A stretch of 64,000 nucleotides of DNA from Phycisphaerae bacterium (GTDB taxonomy: Bacteria; Planctomycetota; Phycisphaerae; UBA1845), in assembly GCA_029260215.1 (NCBI GenBank), contig JAJDDQ010000008.1:1-64000 (forward strand), given 5' to 3'. Under the pieces are notes generated by a model that did no database searches, was not told where the DNA came from, and saw only the letters and a list, made by a program, of their open reading frames with translations. The stretch's first letter is position 1. Each line of letters starts with the position of its first letter. Positions 51,816 through 60,221 of this stretch are shown here, piece after piece. Position numbers and translations under genes: made by a program.

Positions 51816-52721
51816 ATGAGACGACGTTTCTTAAGTCCGCAGTTCGTGCATTCGACAGTGACACTATTTGTAGTAGCTATCGCGACTGCACTTTCATCAT
51901 CAAAAGCCACCGCTCAGAATGCGATCAATGGCGGGCTGTTGTATGACAAGTGGTGGGTCATGATCGGTGCGCCGACACCAGTGGGAGATCACCCATTGTA
52001 TCCGCCCGCCGGTCAACAGTCGGGAAGTGGCACCTTTCGTTGCAAGGAGTGTCACGGCTGGGATTACAAGGGCGCCGCCGGTGCCTACGGTGCCGGTTCT
52101 TCTCATTTCACGGGTATCGCCGGAGTCTTCGGCTCAACACTGACGCCGTCTCAAATGTTCGACATCATCAAGAACCCCGATGGAGACGGTACGGGCGGCA
52201 CAACGGTCAACGGGCACGGCTACGGGAGTACCGACCTGACTGATGCGGACATCAATGATATGGTCGAGTTTCTGCAAACACTCTTGATTGACACAGACAC
52301 GCTCATAGCGCCCGACGGAACGTTTCTTGGAAATGCAACGCAAGGCCAGATTATCTATAGCGGCGTGGGCATATGCTCCGCCTGCCACGGCGCCGATGGG
52401 ACAGCCCTCAACTTTGGAACGCCCGAAGACCCGGAGTGGGTCGGAACGGTTGCGGTGGCCAACCCCTGGGAATTCCAGCACAAGATGCGTCTAGGCCAGC
52501 CGAACAGTGCTCCGCAAATGCCGAGTTGGACCGAAGGCGGCGGCTCGGATCAGGATGTCGCAGACACAGGCTTGTATATCCAGCAGAACTTTCCGACCGG
52601 CGTGGCGCAACCGACGGTCCCCACAGTGTCGGAGTGGGGAACGTTCATGTTTACGCTCTCATTGCTCACAGCGGGCACATTGGTGATAGGCCGCCGTCGA
52701 GCCGTGGCGATCAGCAGGTAG
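51816..52721 (+). CDS. Diheme c-type cytochrome with IPTL-CTERM sorting signal
   Basis: A 301-aa exported protein. The signal peptide is followed by a cytochrome c domain with CKECHGW near residue 71 and a second with CSACHGAD near residue 185. The C-terminus has the IPTL-CTERM pattern PTVPTVSEWGTFMFTLSLLT then AGTLVIGRRRA: VP.L.EWG, a membrane helix and a basic tail. IPTL-CTERM proteins are sorted by an exosortase-like enzyme not seen in the window. ATCGGAAGAAC precedes the ATG (51801 is an alternative start). A sigma-70-type promoter lies upstream. It is likely to transfer electrons in the periplasm while tethered to the membrane until processing. Confidence 0.85.
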   Translation: MRRRFLSPQFVHSTVTLFVVAIATALSSSKATAQNAINGGLLYDKWWVMIGAPTPVGDHPLYPPAGQQSGSGTFRCKECHGWDYKGAAGAYGAGSSHFTGIAGVFGSTLTPSQMFDIIKNPDGDGTGGTTVNGHGYGSTDLTDADINDMVEFLQTLLIDTDTLIAPDGTFLGNATQGQIIYSGVGICSACHGADGTALNFGTPEDPEWVGTVAVANPWEFQHKMRLGQPNSAPQMPSWTEGGGSDQDVADTGLYIQQNFPTGVAQPTVPTVSEWGTFMFTLSLLTAGTLVIGRRRAVAISR

Positions 52722-52770
52722 ATTGCGGCGACAAGAAGGACGAACATAACGACGTTGCACGAAGGCGAAG

Positions 52771-53508
52771 TCATACGCTGCGCTTTATCGTTCTGCGCAA
52801 ACGAAACAACTCGACAAACGCACGCAACACGACCTTGATGTTCGCGCCGGACTGCTCGCCCGAAACGCGCGCGTAGTGTACCACCGAAGTTTGACCGATC
52901 TTGTAGCCGAGGTTCGTGGCGCGGGCGAGGATTTCCGCATCGATCAGCGCGCCGGTCGATTGCATTTCAATCTCGTCGAACAACTTCCTCGGATAAAGCT
53001 TGAACGCGCAATCCACGTCGCGCACCTTCATGCCGAACACAAGATTCACAAGCCACGTCCACGCCCAGCCGTTGAGCTTGCGTATCAACGGGTCTTGCCG
53101 GTTCGAACGATAGCAACTCACGATCTCACAGTCTGAAAGCAACGGAATCAGTTTCTTCAATTCGGCGAAATCGAACTGCCCGTCGCCGTCGGTGTAAAAA
53201 ACCCAATCCTTCGTCGCCTCGCGAAATCCGCGCTGCAAAGCCCCACCGTAGCCTCGACTGGGCCATTGGTGGATCGCCCGGACCTGTGGAATGCGATCCG
53301 CCAGCGCGTCGGTCAGCTCTTTCGTACGATCACTGCTGCCGTCGTTGATGATGATGATTTCGAAATCGTCGCTGACCTCGCTACAGGCAGCCAAGGCAGC
53401 CTCAGTCACGCGCTCGACGTTGGCTTCCTCGTTGTGGCAGGGGTAAAACACGCTGAGGCGAAACGGATCGAGCGGCGGCTTCTCAATTTTACGGCTGCGT
53501 GTGCTCAA
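52771..53508 (-). CDS. Glycosyltransferase family 2 (DPM1-like), soluble form
   Basis: A 245-aa GT-A enzyme. LSVFYPCHNEEANVERV (about 18-34), INDGSSDRT near 55 and YTDGDGQFDFAEL near 112 are the usual signatures. A conserved DCAFKLYPRKLF near 178 fits polyprenyl-phosphate glycosyltransferases, and no C-terminal TM helices are present. It presumably charges a polyprenyl phosphate with a sugar, or acts with a separate membrane partner. Its end lies 49 bases after the convergent cytochrome gene, and its start overlaps the stop of the first bactofilin by 4 bases (ATGA), an unusual pairing that suggests a link between envelope glycan and cytoskeleton. Confidence 0.87.
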   Translation of the reverse strand: MSTRSRKIEKPPLDPFRLSVFYPCHNEEANVERVTEAALAACSEVSDDFEIIIINDGSSDRTKELTDALADRIPQVRAIHQWPSRGYGGALQRGFREATKDWVFYTDGDGQFDFAELKKLIPLLSDCEIVSCYRSNRQDPLIRKLNGWAWTWLVNLVFGMKVRDVDCAFKLYPRKLFDEIEMQSTGALIDAEILARATNLGYKIGQTSVVHYARVSGEQSGANIKVVLRAFVELFRLRRTIKRSV

Positions 53509-53930
53509 TCAGCCGGCTCCATATTTTGATCTGCGGGCAGTTCGGGGATGATCCGATAAAACCCCTTCAGCTTGGCGCCGTTGGCCACCGTCAAACGCGA
53601 CGCGCAAACATCGCCCTGAATCTGCCCCGTGCGGGAGACCTCGACCACGCCGCGCGCTTCCACATTGCCCTGCACCCGCCCACGCACGGTCAGGTTGCCC
53701 GCACGAATGGGCGCGGAGACGACGCCGCTCTTTTCCACCACAATGTTGCCACAAGTCGCGAACATACGGCTGGCACGATAGCCGGTGATCTTGAAATCTT
53801 CCAGGATGAGTCGTTGTGAACAATGCGGGCAGAACACCGACATGGCCCGCAACGCGACATCCACATGCAGGCCGCACTCCGTGCAAATCACGTCGCGATT
53901 TCGTGTACCGCCCGAGTTCCCCCGTGCCAT
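53505..53930 (-). CDS. Bactofilin with N-terminal zinc-ribbon
   Basis: A 141-aa polymer-forming protein. An N-terminal zinc-ribbon has CTECG near residue 16 and CPHCS near residue 34. The bactofilin beta-helix follows (about 45-130) with repeats such as LTVRGRVQGNVEARGVVEV and RTGQIQGDVCASRLTVANG. Bactofilins polymerise without nucleotide and shape the cell or position wall enzymes. The zinc part is an uncommon addition. The gene overlaps the glycosyltransferase by 4 bases and follows the second bactofilin, with repeat C between them. Confidence 0.88.
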   Translation of the reverse strand: MARGNSGGTRNRDVICTECGLHVDVALRAMSVFCPHCSQRLILEDFKITGYRASRMFATCGNIVVEKSGVVSAPIRAGNLTVRGRVQGNVEARGVVEVSRTGQIQGDVCASRLTVANGAKLKGFYRIIPELPADQNMEPAD

Positions 53931-53985
53931 GTCAGCGTCGCCACCCCGGCGGGCAAATGCTCCGACATAGCTTATTTGATAAGTT

Positions 53986-54068
53986 GGGTGGCACGGTCTG
54001 GCGTAGCCAGGCCGTGGGAACCTGTAGCAACCACGGCCTCCCGGCTACGCCGGCAGACCGTGCCACCC
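53986..54068. repeat. Dispersed cloverleaf repeat C, copy 2
   Basis: Outer arms GGGTGGCACGGTCTG and CAGACCGTGCCACCC pair perfectly over 15 bases. Inside are AGGCCGTGG with CCACGGCCT, the short hairpin GGCGTAGCC and the hairpin CCGGCTACGCCGG. The fold is cloverleaf-like. It matches 19194-19276. It lies between the two bactofilin genes. Confidence 0.85.
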
Positions 54069-54091
54069 ATCGAATGACGTGCGTCTGCGGG

Positions 54092-54523
54092 CTACTTCTT
54101 ACCACTCGCCACCGGTTCCTTGCTCTGATTGGGCTGTGGTTGTTTGACACTCTGGCTGGGCTTGGCACTCTCGACCGGGGATTGGCCGTTGGTTCCGACG
54201 ACGCATCTTCCGATAAACACCGCCCCGTCAGCCACCTCGAGCCTGGCGGTGTGCAAGTCGCCCTCGAGTCTGGCAGACGTCGTCAGGCAGACTTTTCCGG
54301 TGGAGGAGAGATTGCCTTTGACCTCGCCCTCGACATCGACACTGCCCGCCTTGACCTCGCCGGTGAGCTTGGCACCCTCGGCGATCAGGAGGTGGCCTGT
54401 GGTTTCGATCTGGCCTTCAAACTGCCCGAGATGCCGGACGCTTTTTTCAAATTTCAGCTCACCTTTGAAGATTGCATCAGGACCGATAACCGTCGTAAAT
54501 TCACCGCCCGCGTTCGAAGCCAT
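54092..54523 (-). CDS. Bactofilin
   Basis: A 143-aa polymer-forming protein. The central beta-helix (about 12-108) has the regular pattern seen in FKGELKFEKSVRHLGQFEGQ, LLIAEGAKLTGEVKAGSV and LEGDLHTARLEVADG. The C-terminal tail is Ser/Pro/Gln/Lys-rich and disordered, which is usual for linking to other proteins. AAAAGGAGTGACGG before the ATG fixes the start. The second bactofilin lies downstream, suggesting co-assembly. It diverges from the FHA-domain gene across a 359-base spacer. Confidence 0.9.
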   Translation of the reverse strand: MASNAGGEFTTVIGPDAIFKGELKFEKSVRHLGQFEGQIETTGHLLIAEGAKLTGEVKAGSVDVEGEVKGNLSSTGKVCLTTSARLEGDLHTARLEVADGAVFIGRCVVGTNGQSPVESAKPSQSVKQPQPNQSKEPVASGKK

Positions 54524-54882
54524 ATCCGTCACTCCTTTTGGCGTTTTGTTCGATCGTGTGAGGCCTGGTTGGACTGCGCCAATCGCGGATCGAGTATAGC
54601 GAATCACAAGGCCCATTCAACACGCCCACAGGCCGCGACAACTTCCTACAATTGTAGTAGGTCGCGTGAGCCTTCCAAGCTTATCGGGCGGGCGTATTTG
54701 CGGGTTGTTTGGGCCTGTTTTCCGACGCCGAATCCTCGTTTGCAACGCAACCGGTTGTGTTGCAAGGGGTTAGGCTGTACAGGTCTCAGCCGGGGTCGGC
54801 GTGAATATTTGGCGGCTACGCTCGAATCCCCTCTTGTACGGTGGTCGACGTGGACCGCCACGTGTTTTGAAGGTGAGCATCC
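54524..54882. other. Divergent spacer with a TACAATTGTA palindrome
   Basis: No gene. CGCGAC at 54634 and GTCGCG at 54661 form arms, and the perfect 12-base palindrome CTACAATTGTAG lies at 54646-54657. TACAATTGTA fits the TACAnnTGTA operators of BlaI/CopY-type repressors. It lies about 125 bases before the bactofilin start and 225 before the FHA gene. A regulatory role is inferred only. Confidence 0.4.
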
Positions 54883-56478
54883 ATGTTCAGTCGGCTTTTC
54901 AACGTGCGACTCAAGACAGCGGAGAAGGCTCTAGGGGAGGGTCGTCTGGACGAGGCCTTCCGGGCTGCGATTTCGCCGGATATCTGCGCTCACAGCCGGG
55001 GCGAGGTGATCCGGGGCAAGCTGGCCCATCGGTTTGTCGAGCGTGCCCGGCGTCATTTTGCGGACGAACGTTTCACGGAAGCATTACACGATCTGACCAA
55101 GGCTGAGCAGTGCGGGGCACGCGCGGAGACGGTCAATGAGCTTCGCAAGCACATCCGCACCGTGGCGGACGAGGTCGCCCGGCGGAAGCAGTCGCAACAT
55201 CGCCTGGTTGAGGAGGCTCGGGAGCGTATCCAGCACGGGTCGCTGGCAGCGGGAGCGCGGATTCTGGATGAGGCGGACCCCCACCACAAGGAGGCCAAGC
55301 GTCTGGCCGGTGATATTGAGGATCGTCAGCGACGGGTGACGGAAGGCGTCGAAAACATACATAAGCTTTTGAAAGACAATCAGTTACAATCCGCAGCGGC
55401 TGCATTGAAGAAGATCAAGGCCCTCGATCCGCGGAGCGACGCCGTTTTGAAGCTGGAGGCGACGGTTTGTGAGAAAATCGCAACGGTGGCGCGCTCGACG
55501 TTTGAGAGCGGGCGCATCAACCGTGCGATGGACGAGCTGGCGGCGCTTGGTTCGATCGGTCGGACATCGGCTGATCGTCGTGACGTGGAGGAGTTGCTGG
55601 AACTGGCGAAGAACGCTTCGCGGGCGTTGGGGCGGGATGATTTCGAGGAGGCTCACCGTAACGTATTACGATTGCAGAGGTTAGCACCGAAAGTGCGATG
55701 GGTGAACGAAGCCGCCAAACAGTTGGATCAGTTGGGTTCGCTGATGACGGGGCTTTTCGGGGGGCCTTTGGGTGAACATGCGAAGTCGTTTGCCGTCGCG
55801 GACGGGGACGATCAGAGGCAGCCGGCCAAGCCGATCGCGGAGACGATGCTGGCCAAGCATCGCGCGTTGAGTCCCGAGGCGCTGCCGGAAAAACTGGTGA
55901 TGCTGGTGGACGGCGGCGGCAGCTATCTGATCGTGCGGAAGAACCGTATGACGATCGGTCGGGCTACGACCGCGAATCCCGCCGACATGCCTCTGCATTC
56001 GGATCTGGCGGAACGGCACGCCGAGATTGCCCGGGTGGAGGACGAGTATTTCCTGTTCAGCGGCAGGGACGTCGAAGTCGGCGGTCGACCTACGCGACAC
56101 CACCTGTTGCGCGACGGCGATCGCGTGGTTTTGGCCCGGAATGTGAAATTCAGCTTTCGCCGTCCCCATCGGCAAAGCCAAAGCGGTATATTGGAATTGA
56201 GCGGTTCGACGAAAATGCCCGGCGACGTGCGTCGCGTGGTGTTGTTTGATCGAACCGCGATGATCGGATTCGACAGCACCGCCCACATCACCTGCCAATC
56301 AGCCGACAGGTCTTTGCTGCTGTTTGAGCGGGCCGGTCGCTTGTGGGTCAAGCCGTTGCGTCGCAATGGTGTGGACAGCGAGGCGGTTCCGGTGGTGATG
56401 GGTGAACAGATCGAGTTGGCCAACGTGAGTTTCACGGTCAGGGCGTTTGAGGCGGCGACGCCCAAGCGCAGCTTTTAG
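54883..56478 (+). CDS. FHA-domain protein with helical repeats
   Basis: A 531-aa cytoplasmic protein. The first 300 residues are helical TPR-like repeats (ERARRHFADERFTEALHDLT, EEARERIQHGSLAAGARILD, AARSTFESGRINRAMDELA-type). A forkhead-associated domain (about 345-425) contains MTIGRATTANPADMPL and AERHAEIARVED, the phosphothreonine-binding signature, and a more degenerate FHA-like region follows (about 435-525, FDRTAMIGFDSTAHITCQSA). It is probably a reader for the kinase encoded 17 bases downstream. This arrangement of FHA reader and kinase is a standard Ser/Thr kinase module. Confidence 0.85.
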   Translation: MFSRLFNVRLKTAEKALGEGRLDEAFRAAISPDICAHSRGEVIRGKLAHRFVERARRHFADERFTEALHDLTKAEQCGARAETVNELRKHIRTVADEVARRKQSQHRLVEEARERIQHGSLAAGARILDEADPHHKEAKRLAGDIEDRQRRVTEGVENIHKLLKDNQLQSAAAALKKIKALDPRSDAVLKLEATVCEKIATVARSTFESGRINRAMDELAALGSIGRTSADRRDVEELLELAKNASRALGRDDFEEAHRNVLRLQRLAPKVRWVNEAAKQLDQLGSLMTGLFGGPLGEHAKSFAVADGDDQRQPAKPIAETMLAKHRALSPEALPEKLVMLVDGGGSYLIVRKNRMTIGRATTANPADMPLHSDLAERHAEIARVEDEYFLFSGRDVEVGGRPTRHHLLRDGDRVVLARNVKFSFRRPHRQSQSGILELSGSTKMPGDVRRVVLFDRTAMIGFDSTAHITCQSADRSLLLFERAGRLWVKPLRRNGVDSEAVPVVMGEQIELANVSFTVRAFEAATPKRSF

Positions 56479-56495
56479 GCAAGGAGCGAAACGCG

Positions 56496-58862
56496 GTGGC
56501 GTACACGTACAAACATGGTGATCGTCCGCTTGAGGGCTACACGATCCAGCGCGGGATCGGTCGGGGCGGATTCGGCGAGGTCTACTACGCCGTCAGCGAC
56601 GGCGGTCGCGAGGTGGCACTGAAGTACCTGCGCGACAACGCGGAGATCGAACTGCGCGGCGTGACGCATTGCATGAACCTGAAGAGTCCGCACCTGGTCA
56701 GCATCTTCGACGTGAAAAGGAATGCCGACGGTGAGTACTTCATCATCATGGAGCACATCGCCGGGCCGTCGCTCGCGGAACTGCTTGTGTCGGAACCGAA
56801 CGGGCTGGGGATGGACAAGGCTGTCTATCTTATTCGCGAGATCGGCAGAGGGCTGGCATACTTGCACGATCGCGGCATCGTGCATCGCGACCTGAAGCCG
56901 GCCAACATTTTTTATGAAGACGGGCACGTCAAGATCGGCGACTACGGATTAAGTAAGTTCATCTCCGTTTCGCGTCACAGTGCGCAGACGACGAGTGTGG
57001 GCACTGTTCATTACATGGCCCCCGAGGTGGGCAGCGGGAACTACCAGCGCGGCATCGATATTTATGCACTGGGTGTGATGCTTTACGAGATGCTGCTGGG
57101 CAAGGTGCCTTTTGAAGGTTCGAGTATGGGTGAGGTGCTGATGAAACACCTTACGGAGCAGCCGGAAGTCGACGGACTGCCCGAGCCATTCGGCGACGTC
57201 ATTCGCAAAGCGCTCGAAAAAGACCCGAAGGATCGATACCAGGATGTCAACGAAATGCTCGATGACATTCTGGAAGTTGGTTCAGTCCAGCAATCGCTGG
57301 CGGGCTTCAACCCGAAGTCGCTTTCGGACATGCCGCATCGGGCGATGGCGGACACGATCCCTTCGCCCATCCCCTCGCCGAATCCGCTTCCGCCGTTGCC
57401 GCCGATTCCTCAGCCGCACGGTGGCGGGCCTGCTCACGGTGGATTCAGCCATCCTCGCAAGCTGGACAAGAAGCTGAAGCGTATTAACGACAAAGTTGCA
57501 CGGAAGATGAACAAGTTGGCCGGCGGGCGAAGCCCCGTGGGCGTGGCGGTCATCGCCTCCGGCGATGCGGAAATCGGGCACGTACAGTTGCCCGATCAAA
57601 ACACGATGTCCGGGGTCCAGCGGGCCTTTCTCGCAGTGATCATGGTGTCGGGCGTTTCGGTCGGTGCCGGTGTCGCGACGGGGTTGGGCGCCGGAGAGGG
57701 CGAGGTGGGTGCTTCCACCGGCTTGATGATCGCTGCCATCATCCTGGGCATGTCGGCTGCGATGGGTATTTTTTCGTGGCTTGATGCTGGTTCGCAACCG
57801 AAATGGGTCAAAGCGCTTCTTGCGGGATGCTGCCTTGCTCCTCCAATGACGTTGGCGTGCGTTCCGCTGGCGGCTGGGAGATTCGATGAGAACGCGCTGG
57901 CTTTGATGGTCGGTATGCTTGTGTCGCTGTACCTCTGTAATACTGAGGAGCGTCTTGAGTCCGGCACGCGGGGCGAGTTGAGTTTTGGTTCCGCGTTCAG
58001 CATGGGCCTGTGTTCGATGATATGTTGCGTCATCGCCGCAGGCATCATGAGTACGCGTAACGAGGAATGGTTCCTCGGCATGGGGTTCGTGGTCGGAGCC
58101 TGCGTTTCGTTGCTGGTGCAGGCGCTCGGCTGGATTCTGCCGCGGGCGTGGACGGTCGGTGTCGTCGGTCCGGCGGGGTCCGTTCCACCCGCACCCGGAC
58201 TTTCACCACCGCCGTTGGGACAAGGCTACGCGCGGGCACCTCGTGAGCATCCGCCGCTTGAGAATATTCCGTTTGGCATACCTGTGGACCCGAGCGTGTA
58301 TTCGCAGGCGATGGCCTCTGTCGATCCGGTTTCGAATGAGCGTTGGATGTTTTCGCGCGTCATTTACAGCTTTTTGACCTTGGGTACGTTGCTCGGCACG
58401 TTGCAGATCATTCTTCTCGCAGTTTTCGTCAATGACACATCGTTGGACCAGGACTTTTTTCACTGCGTCGGCGCGATAGCGAGCGGGTCGTTGATGATAT
58501 TTTTCGCTCAAAAGCTGACCAGATACCAACGCCCTGGATTCTGGCGCGAATCGCTTTGCCCGTTCCTGATGGCTATGTGCATGACCGGCATTGGTACATT
58601 GGTGTCTGCCCTCGCCGTTTACACGCTTCGCGGTGGAGAGTTTGCGTTGGCTGTCACGGGGCTTGTCATGCAGTCGATTGCGTTTTGTCTGTTGCTTGCC
58701 TCCCGCTTCGGAGCGTTTGGTCGGAAATCGAAGCGGAGTGTTTCGGCATCGCCGCCGGGCAGATTCGTGATCGGCGGCGGGCAGCCCGAAGCGGACAGTC
58801 CTGCCAGTGGGCTGCGCGATGTGCCCATTGCCCCGGAAAAGCCGAAACCGGAGGCGGGGTAA
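56496..58862 (+). CDS. Membrane-bound Ser/Thr protein kinase
   Basis: A 788-aa kinase. The Hanks-type catalytic domain (about residues 14-270) has the glycine loop RGIGRGGFGEV, VAL-Lys-YLRD, the catalytic IVHRDLKPANIF and DYG in place of DFG (IGDYGLSKF). The activation segment leads to GTVHYMAPEV. A Pro-rich linker follows and then about ten hydrophobic helices (about 370-765), an unusually large membrane part for a bacterial kinase. GTG start after AAGGAG. It is translationally linked to the FHA protein. Substrates may include the bactofilins or the sigma factor nearby; this is inference. Confidence 0.9.
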   Translation: MAYTYKHGDRPLEGYTIQRGIGRGGFGEVYYAVSDGGREVALKYLRDNAEIELRGVTHCMNLKSPHLVSIFDVKRNADGEYFIIMEHIAGPSLAELLVSEPNGLGMDKAVYLIREIGRGLAYLHDRGIVHRDLKPANIFYEDGHVKIGDYGLSKFISVSRHSAQTTSVGTVHYMAPEVGSGNYQRGIDIYALGVMLYEMLLGKVPFEGSSMGEVLMKHLTEQPEVDGLPEPFGDVIRKALEKDPKDRYQDVNEMLDDILEVGSVQQSLAGFNPKSLSDMPHRAMADTIPSPIPSPNPLPPLPPIPQPHGGGPAHGGFSHPRKLDKKLKRINDKVARKMNKLAGGRSPVGVAVIASGDAEIGHVQLPDQNTMSGVQRAFLAVIMVSGVSVGAGVATGLGAGEGEVGASTGLMIAAIILGMSAAMGIFSWLDAGSQPKWVKALLAGCCLAPPMTLACVPLAAGRFDENALALMVGMLVSLYLCNTEERLESGTRGELSFGSAFSMGLCSMICCVIAAGIMSTRNEEWFLGMGFVVGACVSLLVQALGWILPRAWTVGVVGPAGSVPPAPGLSPPPLGQGYARAPREHPPLENIPFGIPVDPSVYSQAMASVDPVSNERWMFSRVIYSFLTLGTLLGTLQIILLAVFVNDTSLDQDFFHCVGAIASGSLMIFFAQKLTRYQRPGFWRESLCPFLMAMCMTGIGTLVSALAVYTLRGGEFALAVTGLVMQSIAFCLLLASRFGAFGRKSKRSVSASPPGRFVIGGGQPEADSPASGLRDVPIAPEKPKPEAG

Positions 58863-58950
58863 CATCGTTCTTGTAGCCGGTCAGCAATCTGCAATGGCGA
58901 TGTTTCGGCATGGAGGCGTGCTGGTTGAGAATAGTGTTGGATGGGTCCGG

Positions 58951-58987
58951 GGGCGTCCGCGCGGACTGAAGTCCGCGGCTCGCGGGG
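58951..58987. repeat. Dispersed palindrome B, copy 5 (inverted)
   Basis: GGGCGTCCGCGCGGACTG then AAGTCCGCGGCTCGCGGGG, the reverse complement of copy 4, with perfect arms. It lies 88 bases after the kinase stop. Confidence 0.8.
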
Positions 58988-59014
58988 TGCATTCGAAAAC
59001 TGTGTGGAATGGGG

Positions 59015-59064
59015 GCGAACGCGGTCCTTGAATGGATTGGCATTGCACACGGCTGACCTGTTAC
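59015..59064. repeat. Dispersed repeat F, copy 2
   Basis: Same sequence as at 179-227 with a few changes. It sits between copy 5 of repeat B and repeat D, so that three repeat families follow each other here. Confidence 0.75.
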
Positions 59065-59069
59065 TCTCC

Positions 59070-59166
59070 TTTGACATCGTGACGTCCGCTAAACGGCAAG
59101 CCACGGTCGCACTTGCTGACCCTTGCGGAACTGACCGGGCCACGCCACAAGAAATGGCCACACACA
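59070..59166. repeat. Dispersed repeat D, copy 2
   Basis: Matches 28665-28760 over about 96 bases (TGACATCGTGACGTCCGC, AAACGGCAAGCCACGG, GGCCACGCCACAAGAA, then ATGGCCACAC). It ends about 105 bases before the sigma factor start. The bases from 59167 to 59270 hold no clear promoter. Confidence 0.75.
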
Positions 59167-59270
59167 TGTGGGGGGGCGTGTGGTTCAGCCTGGCTGATTG
59201 GGTTATCATGCGGGCTGCTTGAGGCTGCCGGGTAGTGATTGCTTCTCACATTCGCTCTGACGGGTCACGC

Positions 59271-60152
59271 ATGGAATCGCACAATGCCGACGAATTTCTC
59301 ATCGAGCGCATCCGCCAGGGCGATCAGGATGCGTGGCGACGCTTCATTCAACGCTACGAGGGACGACTGACCGCCTTTGCGCGCATGCGGACAGCCGGGC
59401 TGGCTGACGCGGAAGACCTGGTTCAGGAAACTTTCGTCGGGTTCCTTCAATCGCTCAAGCATTACGACAGCCGCCGGGCGTTGGAGACCTATCTGTTTAC
59501 CATCCTGCGCTACAAGCTTTGCGATCAGCTTCGGCAGCGCAAGATCGTTCCACTCAATCCGCCGGACAATGAGTGTGACTGGTGGGATCGGATCGTCCCC
59601 GGCACCACAGAGACACCGAGCGGGCTGGCAGAGCATGCCGAGCAGCGGGAGTCTTTCGAGGTGCTCCTAGCTGATCTGCTTCGCAGGCTTATTCACGATA
59701 TGCGCGATCGGAGCGCCTTCGACGATTTGCAGGTTATCGAGCTGATATTTTACAAAGGCATGCGCAATCTCGACGTTGCGAATTTGCTGGACATTGATCA
59801 GAAGGCTGTGGCTGGTATCAAGTTTCGTGCGATTCAGCGTTTGCAGGGATATTTGGCTGAGGTGGAGCCAACAGAGCTGGACGACGCGGAGGTGACTGTG
59901 GCCCGTGTTTGGCGGGAAAAGAGGTTGACCTGTCTCAAGCGCGGGACGCTCGGATCGTATCTGCTTGGTGTGCTGGAGGATCCGTGGAGCGGCTACACCC
60001 AGTTTCATCTCGACGTGGTGGGTTGTCCGATGTGTTTGGCCAACGTGGATGACCTGCGGGCTGAGGAATCCGAAGATGGTCATGGTCGGTCGCGTGAAAC
60101 AATTTTCGCATCGAGCGTGGGATTTTTGTCTCGCGTTCCCAATCAATCCTGA
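59271..60152 (+). CDS. Sigma-70-family (ECF-like) factor with C-terminal Cys/His extension
   Basis: A 293-aa sigma factor. Region 2 (about residues 15-90) includes RQGDQDAWRRFIQRYEGRL and DLVQETFVGFLQSLKHYDSR; region 4 (about 150-200) includes LQVIELIFYKGMRNLDVANL and DIDQKAVAGIKFRAIQRLQ, the -35-binding HTH. The extra C-terminal 90 residues carry HLDVVGCPMCLANVDDL, an H...C..C arrangement as in zinc anti-sigma domains. A start at 59235 would add 12 residues. Such extensions in planctomycetes may hold the factor inactive until signalled, perhaps by the adjacent kinase. A good rho-independent terminator follows. Confidence 0.85.
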   Translation: MESHNADEFLIERIRQGDQDAWRRFIQRYEGRLTAFARMRTAGLADAEDLVQETFVGFLQSLKHYDSRRALETYLFTILRYKLCDQLRQRKIVPLNPPDNECDWWDRIVPGTTETPSGLAEHAEQRESFEVLLADLLRRLIHDMRDRSAFDDLQVIELIFYKGMRNLDVANLLDIDQKAVAGIKFRAIQRLQGYLAEVEPTELDDAEVTVARVWREKRLTCLKRGTLGSYLLGVLEDPWSGYTQFHLDVVGCPMCLANVDDLRAEESEDGHGRSRETIFASSVGFLSRVPNQS

Positions 60153-60193
60153 GAATTAGCGTATCGAAACAGGTGTAAATACCCCCCTGTAGC

Positions 60194-60221
60194 GTGCCAT
60201 TCCGTGGCACACTCTTTTTTC
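60194..60221 (+). terminator. Rho-independent terminator of the sigma factor gene
   Basis: GTGCCA-TTCCG-TGGCAC forms a perfect 6-bp stem with a 5-base loop and is followed by ACTCTTTTTTC. It starts 42 bases after the stop. Confidence 0.7.

Noticed and set aside
8832-52721. An exosortase system
   Set aside because: The AsnB-like protein and the IPTL-CTERM tail hint at one, but no exosortase gene is in the window.
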